Assembly: GCA_040285825.1 (NCBI GenBank)
Contig: JAUPSS010000002.1
Location: 1,550,001-1,614,000 of the forward strand
Length of the DNA stretch: 64,000 bases
DNA from: Eukaryota sp. TZLM1-RC
Lineage: Eukaryota; Metamonada: BaSk clade
Reading direction: 5' to 3'
Below, piece after piece: positions 30,410 through 39,434 of this stretch. The notes beneath the pieces were generated by a model, which saw only the letters and a list, made by a program, of their open reading frames with translations, was not told where the DNA came from and made no database searches. A program made the position numbers and the translations under genes. Every line of letters begins with the position of its first letter. Position 1 is the first letter of the stretch.

Positions 30410-32593
30410 TTACGAATCTGCAAAGTTCCTTTTCACTCTTACATTTTTCTTTTCAAAACTTAAATAAAATTCAATCGTATCACTTGTAGTTTGAGGTTTG
30501 ATGACCTCCAAAGCTTTATCAAAATGTGTCTGTTCCACATTGCCCCCATCCAAATTTTCTCTCATGACATTCATTGATGCTTCTCTACATACCGCAGCAA
30601 TCTCAGCAGCGGTATATCCATCGGTAACATTTGCGAGATGGGAAAAAGAAACACTGGGCGATACAGGGGTTTTTGCTAAACAAACATTAAACACCTCAAT
30701 TCTGGATGACAGAGCAGGCAAACCAAGATAAACCAACCTGTCAAGTCTGCCAGGACGGAGGAGGGCAGGGTCGATCAGGTCCGGTCTGTTGGTGGCAGCA
30801 ATCATGAAGACATTATTCAAACCCTCAACACCATCCAATTCATTCAACAGGGATGCAAGGACCCGTTCGCCTGCACCATTGCCCGAAGATTCCCTGTTGA
30901 CAGCGAGGGCATCAATCTCATCAAAGAAGATGATACAGGGAGAAGCAGCTCTGGCTTTGGTGAAAAGAGTACGAATAGCCTTTTCAGACTCACCTAGATA
31001 TTTTGAGAAAATCTCAGGTCCTTTGACCAACAGAAAGTTGAGACCAGCTTCTGATGCAAGAGCTTTTGCTGTAAGAGTCTTTGAACATCCAGGAGGGCCA
31101 TATAAAAGTATCCCTTTTGGTGGATTAACACCCATGCGGATGAACTTCTCTGGAAACTTGATAGGCCATTCAACAGTTTCTTTAAGCAATGCTTTAATGT
31201 CATCAAGCCCTCCAATATCTGTCCATTTTGTGTTGGGTATAGTGAGAGTAACTTCTCTTATTGCAGAAGGACGTATAGACTTTAATGCAAGTTGTAAATA
31301 TTCAAGTGTAAGTAAAAGGGGTTTTGAGTTTGATATTGAATTCTTAATTGAATTTAAACAAGCTAATTTAAACAAATTATTAATATCAGACCCAACAAAA
31401 CCATGTAAAGAGAAAGTAAACTCCCTTAAAAGAGATTTGTCTATTAGTGTATTTGAATTATTTAAATAATATTCCAGAATTTCAAATCTATCCTGGGGGG
31501 TTGGTACACTAACTTCTAATTCATATAAAAATTTAGATCTAAAAGATGATGGAAGTAAATCTACTTTGGAGCAAGTACTCAATAGCATTGAATTAGTACT
31601 GATGAAATTAATATCTTGGAGTTTGTGCATAAAAGAATGAAACATTGAATTATTAGTCTCATTACTATTAATCAACTGCTCAATATTAGAAACTAAATAA
31701 CAAACCCCAGACTCATTACAATCTACTTTATCAATTTCAGAAACCAAAACTTCCACAAGTTTAATACCCAAATTGAAACAACATTGTCTAACTAAAGACT
31801 TCTTACCAGTTCCAGGGTGGCCGTAAACCAAAACTGACCGAAGAGGGGGTATTCCAAAGCTATGAAACAGGTGAGAATGTTGAAAAACACCAGATAAAAG
31901 AGATTCTAGGTCCTTCACTAGTGAAGTATACCCAGCAAAAGGCGTAATTAACTGAGAAGAGTCATCACTTTTAATAACCAACTTTGAATCAGGAACCACC
32001 ACTCCATTTGAGGGTTCTACATCAGTTACAGTAAAAAGATCAGAACAAGAGCAAAAGGGAGGGCAGTTGAATGATAAACTTGAACCACAACTCAACACAC
32101 GACCAACAAACTTCGAATGGAGAAGGGGGATAAAGCTAGAAGGTAGCGATTTGGGGAAGGAGACAGCGTAGGAAGAAACAGAGCTGGGAATGCTGACGAC
32201 AGAACATGTGGCTGTTTTGGAATTGGAAAGGTCTCTAAAGGAGTCCTCGTCGAGCTTACAATGAGAGAAGGGAAGACTAGGATCAGGAAAGCAACGAAGA
32301 ATGACTGATTCATTGGAAGAGGTGACTAATTGGATGAAGTCTCCTGGTGACATGGTGAGAACAGATAAACATTCAGGATTGAGCCTGGCTAATGGGGGGG
32401 AAGTAATGGCAGATAGAGACAACAGTTTAGTGGAAAGAAATGACTCTATAACAGATTGAGAAGATGATTGAGATTGTAATGGGGAAGATAAAGCTAAAGG
32501 AGAACTACAGGGAGATTGTTGCTGACGACAAGCAAGAGTGAGATTGCCAATGTTGGGAGGACTGGGCGAAGGGCGGTTCTTTTTCTTCGCCAT
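30410..32593 (-). CDS. AFG2: AFG2/SPATA5-type double AAA ATPase
   Basis: 727 codons from the ATG at 32593. An upstream in-frame start would be a TTG and is rejected. After an N-terminal substrate-binding region (about 1-215), AAA domain D1 has Walker A GHPGTGKKS (258-266) but a degenerate Walker B (YLVSNIEQL instead of hhhDE). D2 has GPPGCSKT (about 493-500; the Cys-Ser variant is typical of AFG2), Walker B IIFFDEID (about 556) and AATNRPDLIDPALLRPGRLD. AFG2/Drg1 strips Rlp24 from cytoplasmic pre-60S particles. D1 is probably structural here. Confidence 0.88.
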   Translation of the reverse strand: MAKKKNRPSPSPPNIGNLTLACRQQQSPCSSPLALSSPLQSQSSSQSVIESFLSTKLLSLSAITSPPLARLNPECLSVLTMSPGDFIQLVTSSNESVILRCFPDPSLPFSHCKLDEDSFRDLSNSKTATCSVVSIPSSVSSYAVSFPKSLPSSFIPLLHSKFVGRVLSCGSSLSFNCPPFCSCSDLFTVTDVEPSNGVVVPDSKLVIKSDDSSQLITPFAGYTSLVKDLESLLSGVFQHSHLFHSFGIPPLRSVLVYGHPGTGKKSLVRQCCFNLGIKLVEVLVSEIDKVDCNESGVCYLVSNIEQLINSNETNNSMFHSFMHKLQDINFISTNSMLLSTCSKVDLLPSSFRSKFLYELEVSVPTPQDRFEILEYYLNNSNTLIDKSLLREFTFSLHGFVGSDINNLFKLACLNSIKNSISNSKPLLLTLEYLQLALKSIRPSAIREVTLTIPNTKWTDIGGLDDIKALLKETVEWPIKFPEKFIRMGVNPPKGILLYGPPGCSKTLTAKALASEAGLNFLLVKGPEIFSKYLGESEKAIRTLFTKARAASPCIIFFDEIDALAVNRESSGNGAGERVLASLLNELDGVEGLNNVFMIAATNRPDLIDPALLRPGRLDRLVYLGLPALSSRIEVFNVCLAKTPVSPSVSFSHLANVTDGYTAAEIAAVCREASMNVMRENLDGGNVEQTHFDKALEVIKPQTTSDTIEFYLSFEKKNVRVKRNFADS

Positions 32594-32949
32594 TGAAATG
32601 GAGGACACAAGAGTCACCTTCAAAAAGGAATTGATGTTACCAGAATTGAACTTCAATACATCTTTCTACATTTACCATTTCCATTTCGACGAGAAAATGG
32701 GAATGAATCTGAAAAGTGTTCAGAAATCGAAAGACAAACAAAAATAGAAACAAAATAGTGCAAAAATATATTAGTTATTGTAATAAATTAAATTCAACCT
32801 AGATTGAACATAGCGAGTGATCACCGATAAAACAAAAACGGAAATGGAATGAACTTCTGACCATTTGGAAATGAAAGTGAAAATGAAAATGAATCATGGA
32901 TTAACCTTCTGTTCATTAACCTACAACTTCTCAAAAGCATTTCTACATT
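32594..32949. other. Divergent spacer between AFG2 and the COMM gene
   Basis: 356 bp between two divergent ATGs. No start-codon palindrome is seen. A gaaaatgaa-rich stretch at 32850-32900 is the only compositional feature. Confidence 0.5.
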
Positions 32950-33171
32950 ATGGGTTTGTGTAGAGGATCTTCAATCAAAAACATTGACTGGCGTGTTGAT
33001 GTTGCTCTTTCATCGGCGTCTGCCGCTTCTGTTCTTAGATCTTTCGTCCTTCTGAAATTAACTCTATCTGACTCGCGTGTACTTAACTTTGAAATGACTG
33101 TTGAAGAGTTTCAGGCATTCAGGTTTGATGTTGCGTCATCGCTTTCCGCTCTTCAGAATCTTCCTCAATGA
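32950..33171 (+). CDS. Stand-alone COMM-domain protein
   Basis: 73 codons. IDWRVDVALSSA, VLLKLTLSD, NFEMTVEEFQAFRFDVA and SSLSAL form the COMM-domain pattern (W-x-V-D-V, then FE(M/V)...F...R...VA..L), closest in feel to COMMD5. COMMD proteins join the Commander complex in endosomal recycling through this domain. Here it makes up nearly the whole protein; the usual N-terminal helical domain is absent, and no upstream frame encodes one. Confidence 0.7.
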   Translation: MGLCRGSSIKNIDWRVDVALSSASAASVLRSFVLLKLTLSDSRVLNFEMTVEEFQAFRFDVASSLSALQNLPQ

Positions 33172-33477
33172 TTACTATTTCTTGTACATTTTCTGTCCTT
33201 TTGTATCATGAGCTTATCTCAATGTTATAAACATTATTTATTATCCATTCATTTTCTTGAATTGTCTTTTAAATTTTGCATCACAGGCTACGTTTACATT
33301 AAATACACTCAAAAACGGTTGGTATAATAACCCCAACTATTGATGTTGGTGCAAATTCAGTTATAAATGCAATCTTGCTGCCTACGTGGTTTTACAATAA
33401 CCTATTCAAGATTTGATTAAAGAAGTATGGAAAATTTTATCAAAAAGGTTCAGCTTTTGAGCAAGACTGTGCTTACA
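33172..33477. other. Intergenic, nothing recognised
   Basis: 306 bp between the COMM gene and the convergent small paralogue gene; no signal identified. Confidence 0.5.
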
Positions 33478-33795
33478 TCACTGCGTTTTAGGAATTATAT
33501 CGACTTTGCTATCCTCTACGCTTCCCCACAATACCTTATGTGTCGTATACTCTAGATCGACACCTTTTGGACCTGCTCTTCCTCCCATATCTTTGGGTAA
33601 CTCTTCACCAGGTCCAAAATGCAAAACACCACTGTATTCACCTGGTTCGAATGAAGTGGCAAGACCAGTGTCAGGGTCTAGTTGAGCAGCATTTCTTCCT
33701 GCTCGTGCCCCTCCTGGCATGAGCGAACCACTCTTGTATCTTTTAGTGGTTTCAAACGTTTCAGAAGTAGCAGTATCTTCTCTTAGAGGTTGCAT
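33478..33795 (-). CDS. Small repeat protein, member 1 of a divergent paralogous pair
   Basis: 105 codons from the ATG at 33795. It shares YK...LMPGGxRAG, LDPDTG, SGVLHFGPGEELPK and GVDLE with the neighbouring divergent gene. Each protein contains two degenerate repeats of about 40 residues of the type G-x-x-LPK/MPGG-x-R...D-x-DLETG. The family is not recognised. The gene starts lie 95 bp apart in opposite directions, so a bidirectional promoter is likely. Confidence 0.65.
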   Translation of the reverse strand: MQPLREDTATSETFETTKRYKSGSLMPGGARAGRNAAQLDPDTGLATSFEPGEYSGVLHFGPGEELPKDMGGRAGPKGVDLEYTTHKVLWGSVEDSKVDIIPKTQ

Positions 33796-33890
33796 TGAAT
33801 ATGATAAATACAAAATTATCCAGGTAAGTCTATTCAAAAAGGTTAGTTGTTGATATCTACTAAGAGGATATCCGATTGACTTAAAAGACA

Positions 33891-34298
33891 ATGATAAAAA
33901 AATATAGTTATTCTAAAATGTCAAGACGTAATCCAGCAAGATCGGCAAGACCTAAATTTCAATATGAGGAGGTTGAAGAAGAGACACTTGCAACAGAGGA
34001 GCAACCAAAGCAACAACCCAAGAGCACAAAAGCAGCCCAAAAGCCCCTACAAATGAAACAACCAGGACATTCCTATAAACGTTATGGTCCTGGTCAACTG
34101 ATGCCAGGAGGAAAAAGAGCCGGGAAAGGAGGTTGTGACAAAGACCTCGAAACAGGGGAAGAGATTCACTATGAAGAACCACAAAAATCTGGAGTTGAAC
34201 ATCTTGGTAAGGGTCAAATTCTACCAAAAAACGCTGGAAGATGTGAGAAATCAGAAGGATGTGACGTAGATCTCGAAACTGGAGAACGATTGGATTAA
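33891..34298 (+). CDS. Small repeat protein, member 2 of a divergent paralogous pair
   Basis: 135 codons from 33891, or 126 from a second ATG at 33918 (MSRRNPARSARPKF), which looks the more natural start. A basic, Gln-rich N-terminus is followed by two repeats: GPGQLMPGGKRAGKGGCDKD, then LETG; and LGKGQILPKNAGRCEKSEG, then CDVDLETG. The paired Cys in each repeat (GCDKD, GCDVD) is missing in member 1. Function unknown. Confidence 0.65.
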   Translation: MIKKYSYSKMSRRNPARSARPKFQYEEVEEETLATEEQPKQQPKSTKAAQKPLQMKQPGHSYKRYGPGQLMPGGKRAGKGGCDKDLETGEEIHYEEPQKSGVEHLGKGQILPKNAGRCEKSEGCDVDLETGERLD

Positions 34299-34636
34299 GT
34301 AGGGTAATATCGTAATAAACAATGGATTAATAAATTTTGTACATTTCCAAAGGACATTAAAAAATTGTACTCAACACTCCAAACATGGCGTTTTGAATAC
34401 CCCCTATAGGAAACACAACAACTTCCTTGTTTAACAGATATGTTGACAAGGGTATAAACATTGTAAATTTTGAATATCAAAAAACATTGAAAGCTAAAAA
34501 CCTTACAAAATAGAGAAATAGCAAAGAAAAAATCAATGAAGTTCTGAAAAACATTGAAATGTAATTGTAGTATATACGAATGTCTTGACAAACAAAAATA
34601 GCAGCAAAACATTAAAAATAAACTCACTTGATGAAA
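34299..34636. other. Convergent intergenic spacer
   Basis: About 340 bp of A+T-rich sequence between convergent stops. A minus-strand frame (34627-34295) is compositionally biased (Phe/Leu/Cys-rich) and has no recognisable domain. Confidence 0.5.
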
Positions 34637-35185
34637 TCATAATTCCACTGAAAAAACTTCATTAGAAGCCAAATCTCTACATTCTACTAAGTTCTGCTCA
34701 ATAAGTTTAATCACTTCAACTTTTCTTCCACCAATGATAAGAACATCACCTACCTTAGCTGATGGAAGGTCCTGCAGGTCTCTGTCTGAGAAGGTTCTTT
34801 TGGCTGCACGGTCAGAAGAAAAACCGAGACCATGACGTGATTTTGATGAGAAAGTACGTGACTTTGAAGAATCAGAATCTATGTTGTCAATGTCAAGACC
34901 CATGGATTGTAAGTAGCGCATACCAAAAGAAGCTACTGGAACAGTATCATAATCAAAATTATCATTCTCCTGGGGTTCAGGGAGCGATGTTGTATGAGCA
35001 GAAGAAGAGGTCACACCAGGAGATGGTGGGTGAGCAACTTCAATATTTGGTGAAGCTGAAGAAGATGAACATTTGAGTGAGAAAGTGGTAATCGACTCAC
35101 CAACGCGAGACTTGGAGGTCGTGGAAGTTGTACCTATATGAGATCCTGCCTCATCAATATCAAAGCTGAAATCACTGAAATCCAT
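34637..35185 (-). CDS. Spp2/GPKOW-like G-patch splicing factor (probable)
   Basis: 182 codons from the ATG at 35185, which sits in CTGTAACAATG, the right end of the start-codon element. The N-terminal 75 residues are Ser-rich and acidic. VPVASFGMRYLQSMGLD followed by RHGLGF resembles the G-patch variant (vpVeeFG.A.LrGMGW ... GLG) that binds the helicase Prp2 in Spp2, GPKOW and MOS2. The C-terminal VGDVLIIGGRKVEVIKLIEQ looks like a KOW-type beta segment, as in GPKOW. In that family the protein activates Prp2 during spliceosome remodelling. The matches are short. Confidence 0.55.
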   Translation of the reverse strand: MDFSDFSFDIDEAGSHIGTTSTTSKSRVGESITTFSLKCSSSSASPNIEVAHPPSPGVTSSSAHTTSLPEPQENDNFDYDTVPVASFGMRYLQSMGLDIDNIDSDSSKSRTFSSKSRHGLGFSSDRAAKRTFSDRDLQDLPSAKVGDVLIIGGRKVEVIKLIEQNLVECRDLASNEVFSVEL

Positions 35186-35384
35186 TGTTACAGAGGATGG
35201 AATATGTGTCCTTTTGACACCAATACAAAAGGACTGAAGTAGATTCTTGTTGATACCCTCTTTTTGATTCTTCTTTATCAGTATCTGCCTCATCAATCAC
35301 ATGAATCACCTTTGGATCTCTGATATCATCAATTAGACTATCCTTATAACCGTCATACGGTTTAAGTCAAAAAAAAACTTCCAA

Positions 35385-36275
35385 TTTAAGCTCTTAAGGA
35401 TATTCGTGATAGCTCTGCTACTGCTTTAGTAACTCAAATTCCCTCTGTTTATGGACTTTTGTCAAAAAACAATGAATGGCTTTTAAACATGCGTTTTCGT
35501 TGTTTTCTGTGGCCAAACAATTTGCCCAATCATTTAACTTGTAAATGTGGAAAACCTCTTTTGTTTACTCATCTTTTGAACTGTGAACATTTCATTATAT
35601 TTAGAAGCAAAGTGCATAATAACGTCAGGGACCAAATTTATGTAATGTGCAATTCATATCGAGTAGATTCCTTTTTAGAACCGCTGTTATCAAAACTAAT
35701 TCTTGATGACCCCAATATTGATAGTCCGCGTTACAACAGAGCTTCTATGGGTCTGACAAGAGGTGATCTAGTTGTTCCCGGTTTAAATGGTAGTTTTACT
35801 ATTTTAGACGCCATGTCTATTGACCTTTGTAATTCCTCTAACGAACATCTCATTAACTCGGATGTAAATAATCCTCTTCTTGCAGGCGAAAAATATAAAA
35901 TTGCTAAATACGCGAAACCCATTTCCTCGATTAATGAAAATTCTCATGCTCAATATAATTTATGTCCCTTTGTTTTTTCTTTGCTTGGTTCTTTGGGTAA
36001 GGCTGCTATGGCTTTCCTTGAGGATTTTGTTGTAGTTGCAAAGAAAAGAACTGGAAGAATTTTCAATCGTGTTTACTGGCAAAACAGGATTGTATTTTCT
36101 ATTTTTAAGGGAATGGTAAAACTGATTTCTGATTCACTATCTTCTTTTGGGAAATTTTCTGAATCTTTGGCAATTAATTGTTTTGATGTTGGGGAGGCAG
36201 GTTTTGAGGATGTGGAGTTTTAATTGTGTATTTTATGTTTTCATATTTGTTGTTGAATAGAATATTTTTAGGGAA
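35385..36275 (+). mobile_element. Non-LTR retrotransposon, family II copy 1, 5'-truncated
   Basis: Frame 35459-36223 (254 codons): CKCGKPLLFTHLLNC (CCHC), VHNNVRDQIYVMC, TRGDLVVPGLNGSFTILDAM (endonuclease core), KIAKYAKP and PFVFSLLGSLGKAAMAFLED. Only the last third of the element is present. It is very similar to the copy at 39435-41195. The 3' end reads gtgtattttatgttttcat and lacks the AATAAA tail of families I and III. Confidence 0.8.
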
Positions 36276-37723
36276 AAAAATTTAAGCTCTTTGGGATAAG
36301 TAATATCTGAGAAAGTAGAATTTCTCAATTTTCATTGCTCAGATGCATTAAGGTCACTATTATTTTCCGCAATATCATTGTGATTACTGTTCTCAATTTC
36401 CATGGCTCTTAATAGTTTGTGCAAATATAACTAGCTAATATATAAATATACGAAATATAAGATAAATAAATCATTCTACTAATTGTTTAAGCGAATTCAA
36501 TATGTGAATTTTGAAGAAATGGTTATAATAATTGATATTTTTAAAATCAACGTTACAGTAATGTTCATCTCTGGTTGGTGAGCTTTCTAGATGGTCAGAA
36601 ATACAGACATTGTTCTCAATTAACAATATGAGAAACAATTTCTGAAATAACCTTTGGCTTAGTTTTACAGAAAGAGAGTGACTGTTCTTTTGCAAGAGCT
36701 ACAATAACTTCATGATCATCACTGAAGAAATATCAATTAAACGTCTCCTGACACCAAAACTTCCTGATCTCAATACAACAGCTCGTCTCTTTCTCAGCGA
36801 CTTTTGAACAGAAAAGAGGGAGGAGTCTTTCGCACCAGAACATGTTCCTTCATTTTCAACACAGATATAGAACAGCTTTTGTCTTGAATGGCAAAGACTT
36901 TACTTGAGCTGAAGTAATGGAATAGAATTCAAGTGACAACATACTAGTATACTTGTATGGTAAATACTCCACAATCATACAAATTTGATTGGAATAGTGT
37001 AGATAAATTTTGAACCATATTGAAACCTAGATTTTCAAAACAGTTGAATTGATTTTTTCAAAGTTTGGATTTTGTCGAAATTTTTGAGTGTTGAAGTCCA
37101 CTCAGAATTTTATTGAACTCCAACAATGTATAAAATAAGGCTCTGACTAAATGCACCACTAAGTGCACCATAGTTTCTATTTCTTTGGCTGAATGCACCT
37201 GAATGAATGGTAAAAAATGTAATGAAATTCATTGAGCCAACATTTCCTCTACAAAATCCTGATCTGCTTATTTCTCGCCATTGCTTTTCTTATTCGATGG
37301 AAAACCGTGGTAATCATTTAATGATGGCAAATTGAATTGGAGAGCGTTATAGAAAGTTATCAAATCTGTTCATTGTTTATTCCTGAACCTATATTATTGA
37401 AGTTCGATAAAACATTTGTTGTGTCGTGATCAATCAAAAAGAGATCCTTGTGTTGGTCTGAATTTGATCCAGAATACCCAATGTTGACCAGTTAATTGTC
37501 AATTAACCAGCCAATTTAAGGTTCATCACTGCAAACTAATGATTTGAATGAATTCAAATAGTGTCTTTCATCTTGTTCGTGATTACCGGGAAAAACCACA
37601 AAGTTGCCAAGTTATTACCATGTTATGACACTTAGATTTTGCTTTGTTTTACCTTGTCACTGTAGAGCATGTCTACAGTGGCTTTGTTTTCAAACTGATT
37701 AACAGTGTTTTTAAGTTTTCTCA
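36276..37723. other. Long intergenic region with one element remnant
   Basis: About 1.45 kb without a convincing gene. At 37220-37370 the minus strand retains the family III 3' end (catttcctctacaaaatcctgatctgcttatttctcgcc). A minus frame at 36695-36471 and a short plus frame near 36725-36805 are unassigned and probably non-coding. Confidence 0.5.
37220..37370 (-). mobile_element. Remnant of a family III non-LTR 3' end
   Basis: About 150 bp matching the antisense of the family III C-terminus (EEILV end, FFNRIREALARQ region), with several indels. The conserved tail after the stop is lost. Confidence 0.6.
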
Positions 37724-38878
37724 ATGACATCCCAACCAACAGTTTCCCAATTCCCCGAAAAGCAGAAGCCTGGCGAGTCCACTGCTCGTATTGAACATCC
37801 ATTTGCTCCCTTAGAGGAGGTGTCCAAACCGTCCCTGAAGAAGGCTATGTTTTCTGTTCCTTTGGCTGGAATCATCTGCGGATTTATTCTACTCAAAACT
37901 CAATTGTATTTGCCTCAGGTAATTAGAGATCAGTTCAGTATCATCAGTGATCCCAAACATGCTGATTATACTCTCTTGGTTTTTGGACTATCCGCAATTG
38001 CTGCCAGCTCAGTTGTGTTCTCTGTAATTAGCATGATTGCCCCCAACGTGTTTAAGTCATTGCGCAATCCATTGTACAACACTAACCAAGGACGTATTGC
38101 TTCGTTTGCTGGAAGTCTTCTTGTAGGTAGTGGTATGGCAATGAATGGACACACTCCACTCGTTCTAATGACACAGCTCTGTACCAACTGTACCAACTAC
38201 AACCCATTTCTTGGAATGCTCACTGGAGCAAGTGTGGCAATGCTGGTTAAACCCTACCTACGTATGTTTTTGTCGTTGAGGGCTTCAAAACAAAAAGCTA
38301 AACCGTATATGGACACACAACTGAACATGAACACTGCATTCTTTTTGTCTCTTCAAGCTCTTGTCTTCACGGCACTCGCCATTGCTGCTTCACATTTCTT
38401 GTTGAAGTGGACCATTTACTCTGGATGGGTTACCTTCAGTATGAATAGCATGATCCATCACCCTCTGCTTTCTGGGCAGATTTATGGACTAATCAATTTC
38501 CTTCTTGTACCATCTGTAATGAGTGGCATTTCAGCCTATAAGCCTTTCGCTTTGCTCGCTCAATCTGCTGTGGCAATGTTTCCGAAACTTGGAATGGTAC
38601 AACCTCCTCGCAATTTGGAGAACTATTGGCAGTTCCTTTTCCTTGCATTCACCTTTGGTTCCAGCTTCCTCGGCAAACGTTTCACTCCAGTTGCCGAATC
38701 CTGTGAAATTGCTGACCCCAGAAGAGATTTTGTTGGATCATTCCTTCAAATGTTTGGTGCACAATTGGCATCTGGTGATCCATCCTATATAATGAACCAC
38801 GTTGCAATGGGAAGTAACTACGAATCACTTTTAGGTATGGGAATTGGTGGTGTTCTGACCAATACATTTGTCATGTAG
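37724..38878 (+). CDS. YeeE/YedE-like (sulphur-transport family) membrane protein
   Basis: 384 codons with about eight to nine hydrophobic segments from residue 42 to the C-terminus and a soluble N-terminus. FAGSLLVGSGMAMNGHTPLV (128-147) aligns to the first signature (G.llG.GMAL.GaCPGt). FGAQLASGDPSYIMNHVAMG (344-363) aligns to the second (FGArlAgGCtSGHgi.G). In bacteria YeeE/YedE-type proteins take up thiosulphate through cysteines in these two motifs. Both cysteines are replaced here (HT and D), so substrate and mechanism may differ. The family is patchy in eukaryotes, which raises the possibility of lateral transfer. Confidence 0.7.
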   Translation: MTSQPTVSQFPEKQKPGESTARIEHPFAPLEEVSKPSLKKAMFSVPLAGIICGFILLKTQLYLPQVIRDQFSIISDPKHADYTLLVFGLSAIAASSVVFSVISMIAPNVFKSLRNPLYNTNQGRIASFAGSLLVGSGMAMNGHTPLVLMTQLCTNCTNYNPFLGMLTGASVAMLVKPYLRMFLSLRASKQKAKPYMDTQLNMNTAFFLSLQALVFTALAIAASHFLLKWTIYSGWVTFSMNSMIHHPLLSGQIYGLINFLLVPSVMSGISAYKPFALLAQSAVAMFPKLGMVQPPRNLENYWQFLFLAFTFGSSFLGKRFTPVAESCEIADPRRDFVGSFLQMFGAQLASGDPSYIMNHVAMGSNYESLLGMGIGGVLTNTFVM

Positions 38879-38951
38879 AGCAAGCAAATAAAGATTTTTC
38901 TATAAGATTTTTAGTTGAAAACGATAATCTGAATAATAGTAAAGAAACAAG

Positions 38952-39338
38952 CTAATAGTGAACAACCACATTAGAAAACTCTGGAACCCAATCATATGGA
39001 TGAACGGGAAGCACAACAGATGCCAACTTCCACATGTAGAGAACTAACGCTATCGAATATAACAAAACGTAAACAAACTTATCTTTGCGAGTTGGCTCAT
39101 CAGTAGCAACCTTAAAAGCTTCATCAACATTAACAAGATTGCGGAAACATTTGAATATCCAAAAGCTTTGGAATATCAATGACAATGTACTGAGAGACTT
39201 GGCTTGACGCGAAAACTTTAAAGACATTATGGACATGAAAACAGATTGCAACGCTCGAAGTGAGATGCTTCGTGAGGTTTTCGATTGAGACATGCCGGGA
39301 AAGGAAGGAAGAGCATGCGACTCAGGATGAGACGACAT
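38952..39338 (-). CDS. Small membrane protein, unassigned
   Basis: 128 codons from the ATG at 39338. The middle (SLSTLSLIFQSFWIFKCFRNL) and C-terminal (FVYVLLYSIALVLYMWKLAS) hydrophobic segments suggest two membrane spans separated by an acidic/basic loop. It converges with the transporter gene across 73 bp. A PEX11-like C-terminus was considered but is not supported by specific residues. Confidence 0.6.
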   Translation of the reverse strand: MSSHPESHALPSFPGMSQSKTSRSISLRALQSVFMSIMSLKFSRQAKSLSTLSLIFQSFWIFKCFRNLVNVDEAFKVATDEPTRKDKFVYVLLYSIALVLYMWKLASVVLPVHPYDWVPEFSNVVVHY

Positions 39339-39434
39339 CGGCTTGCAGCACAAAAATGTCAAATAGTAACTCGTTGAGATAACTGGAATATGAAGATGAA
39401 ATGATCAACAATATCAATATTTTTTCTAATATAT

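Noticed and set aside
35297-35384. Possible Fanzor N-terminal remnant (minus: DDIRDPKVIHVIDEAD)
   Set aside because: The similarity to the N-terminal segment of relic 1 is too short to separate from chance.
36471-36695. Minus-strand ORF in the 36.3-37.7 kb spacer
   Set aside because: It is short, A/T-driven, without domain or start context, and no neighbouring signal supports it.
38952-39338. Assignment as PEX11
   Set aside because: The C-terminal hydrophobic segment is suggestive, but the size and lack of family motifs do not support it.
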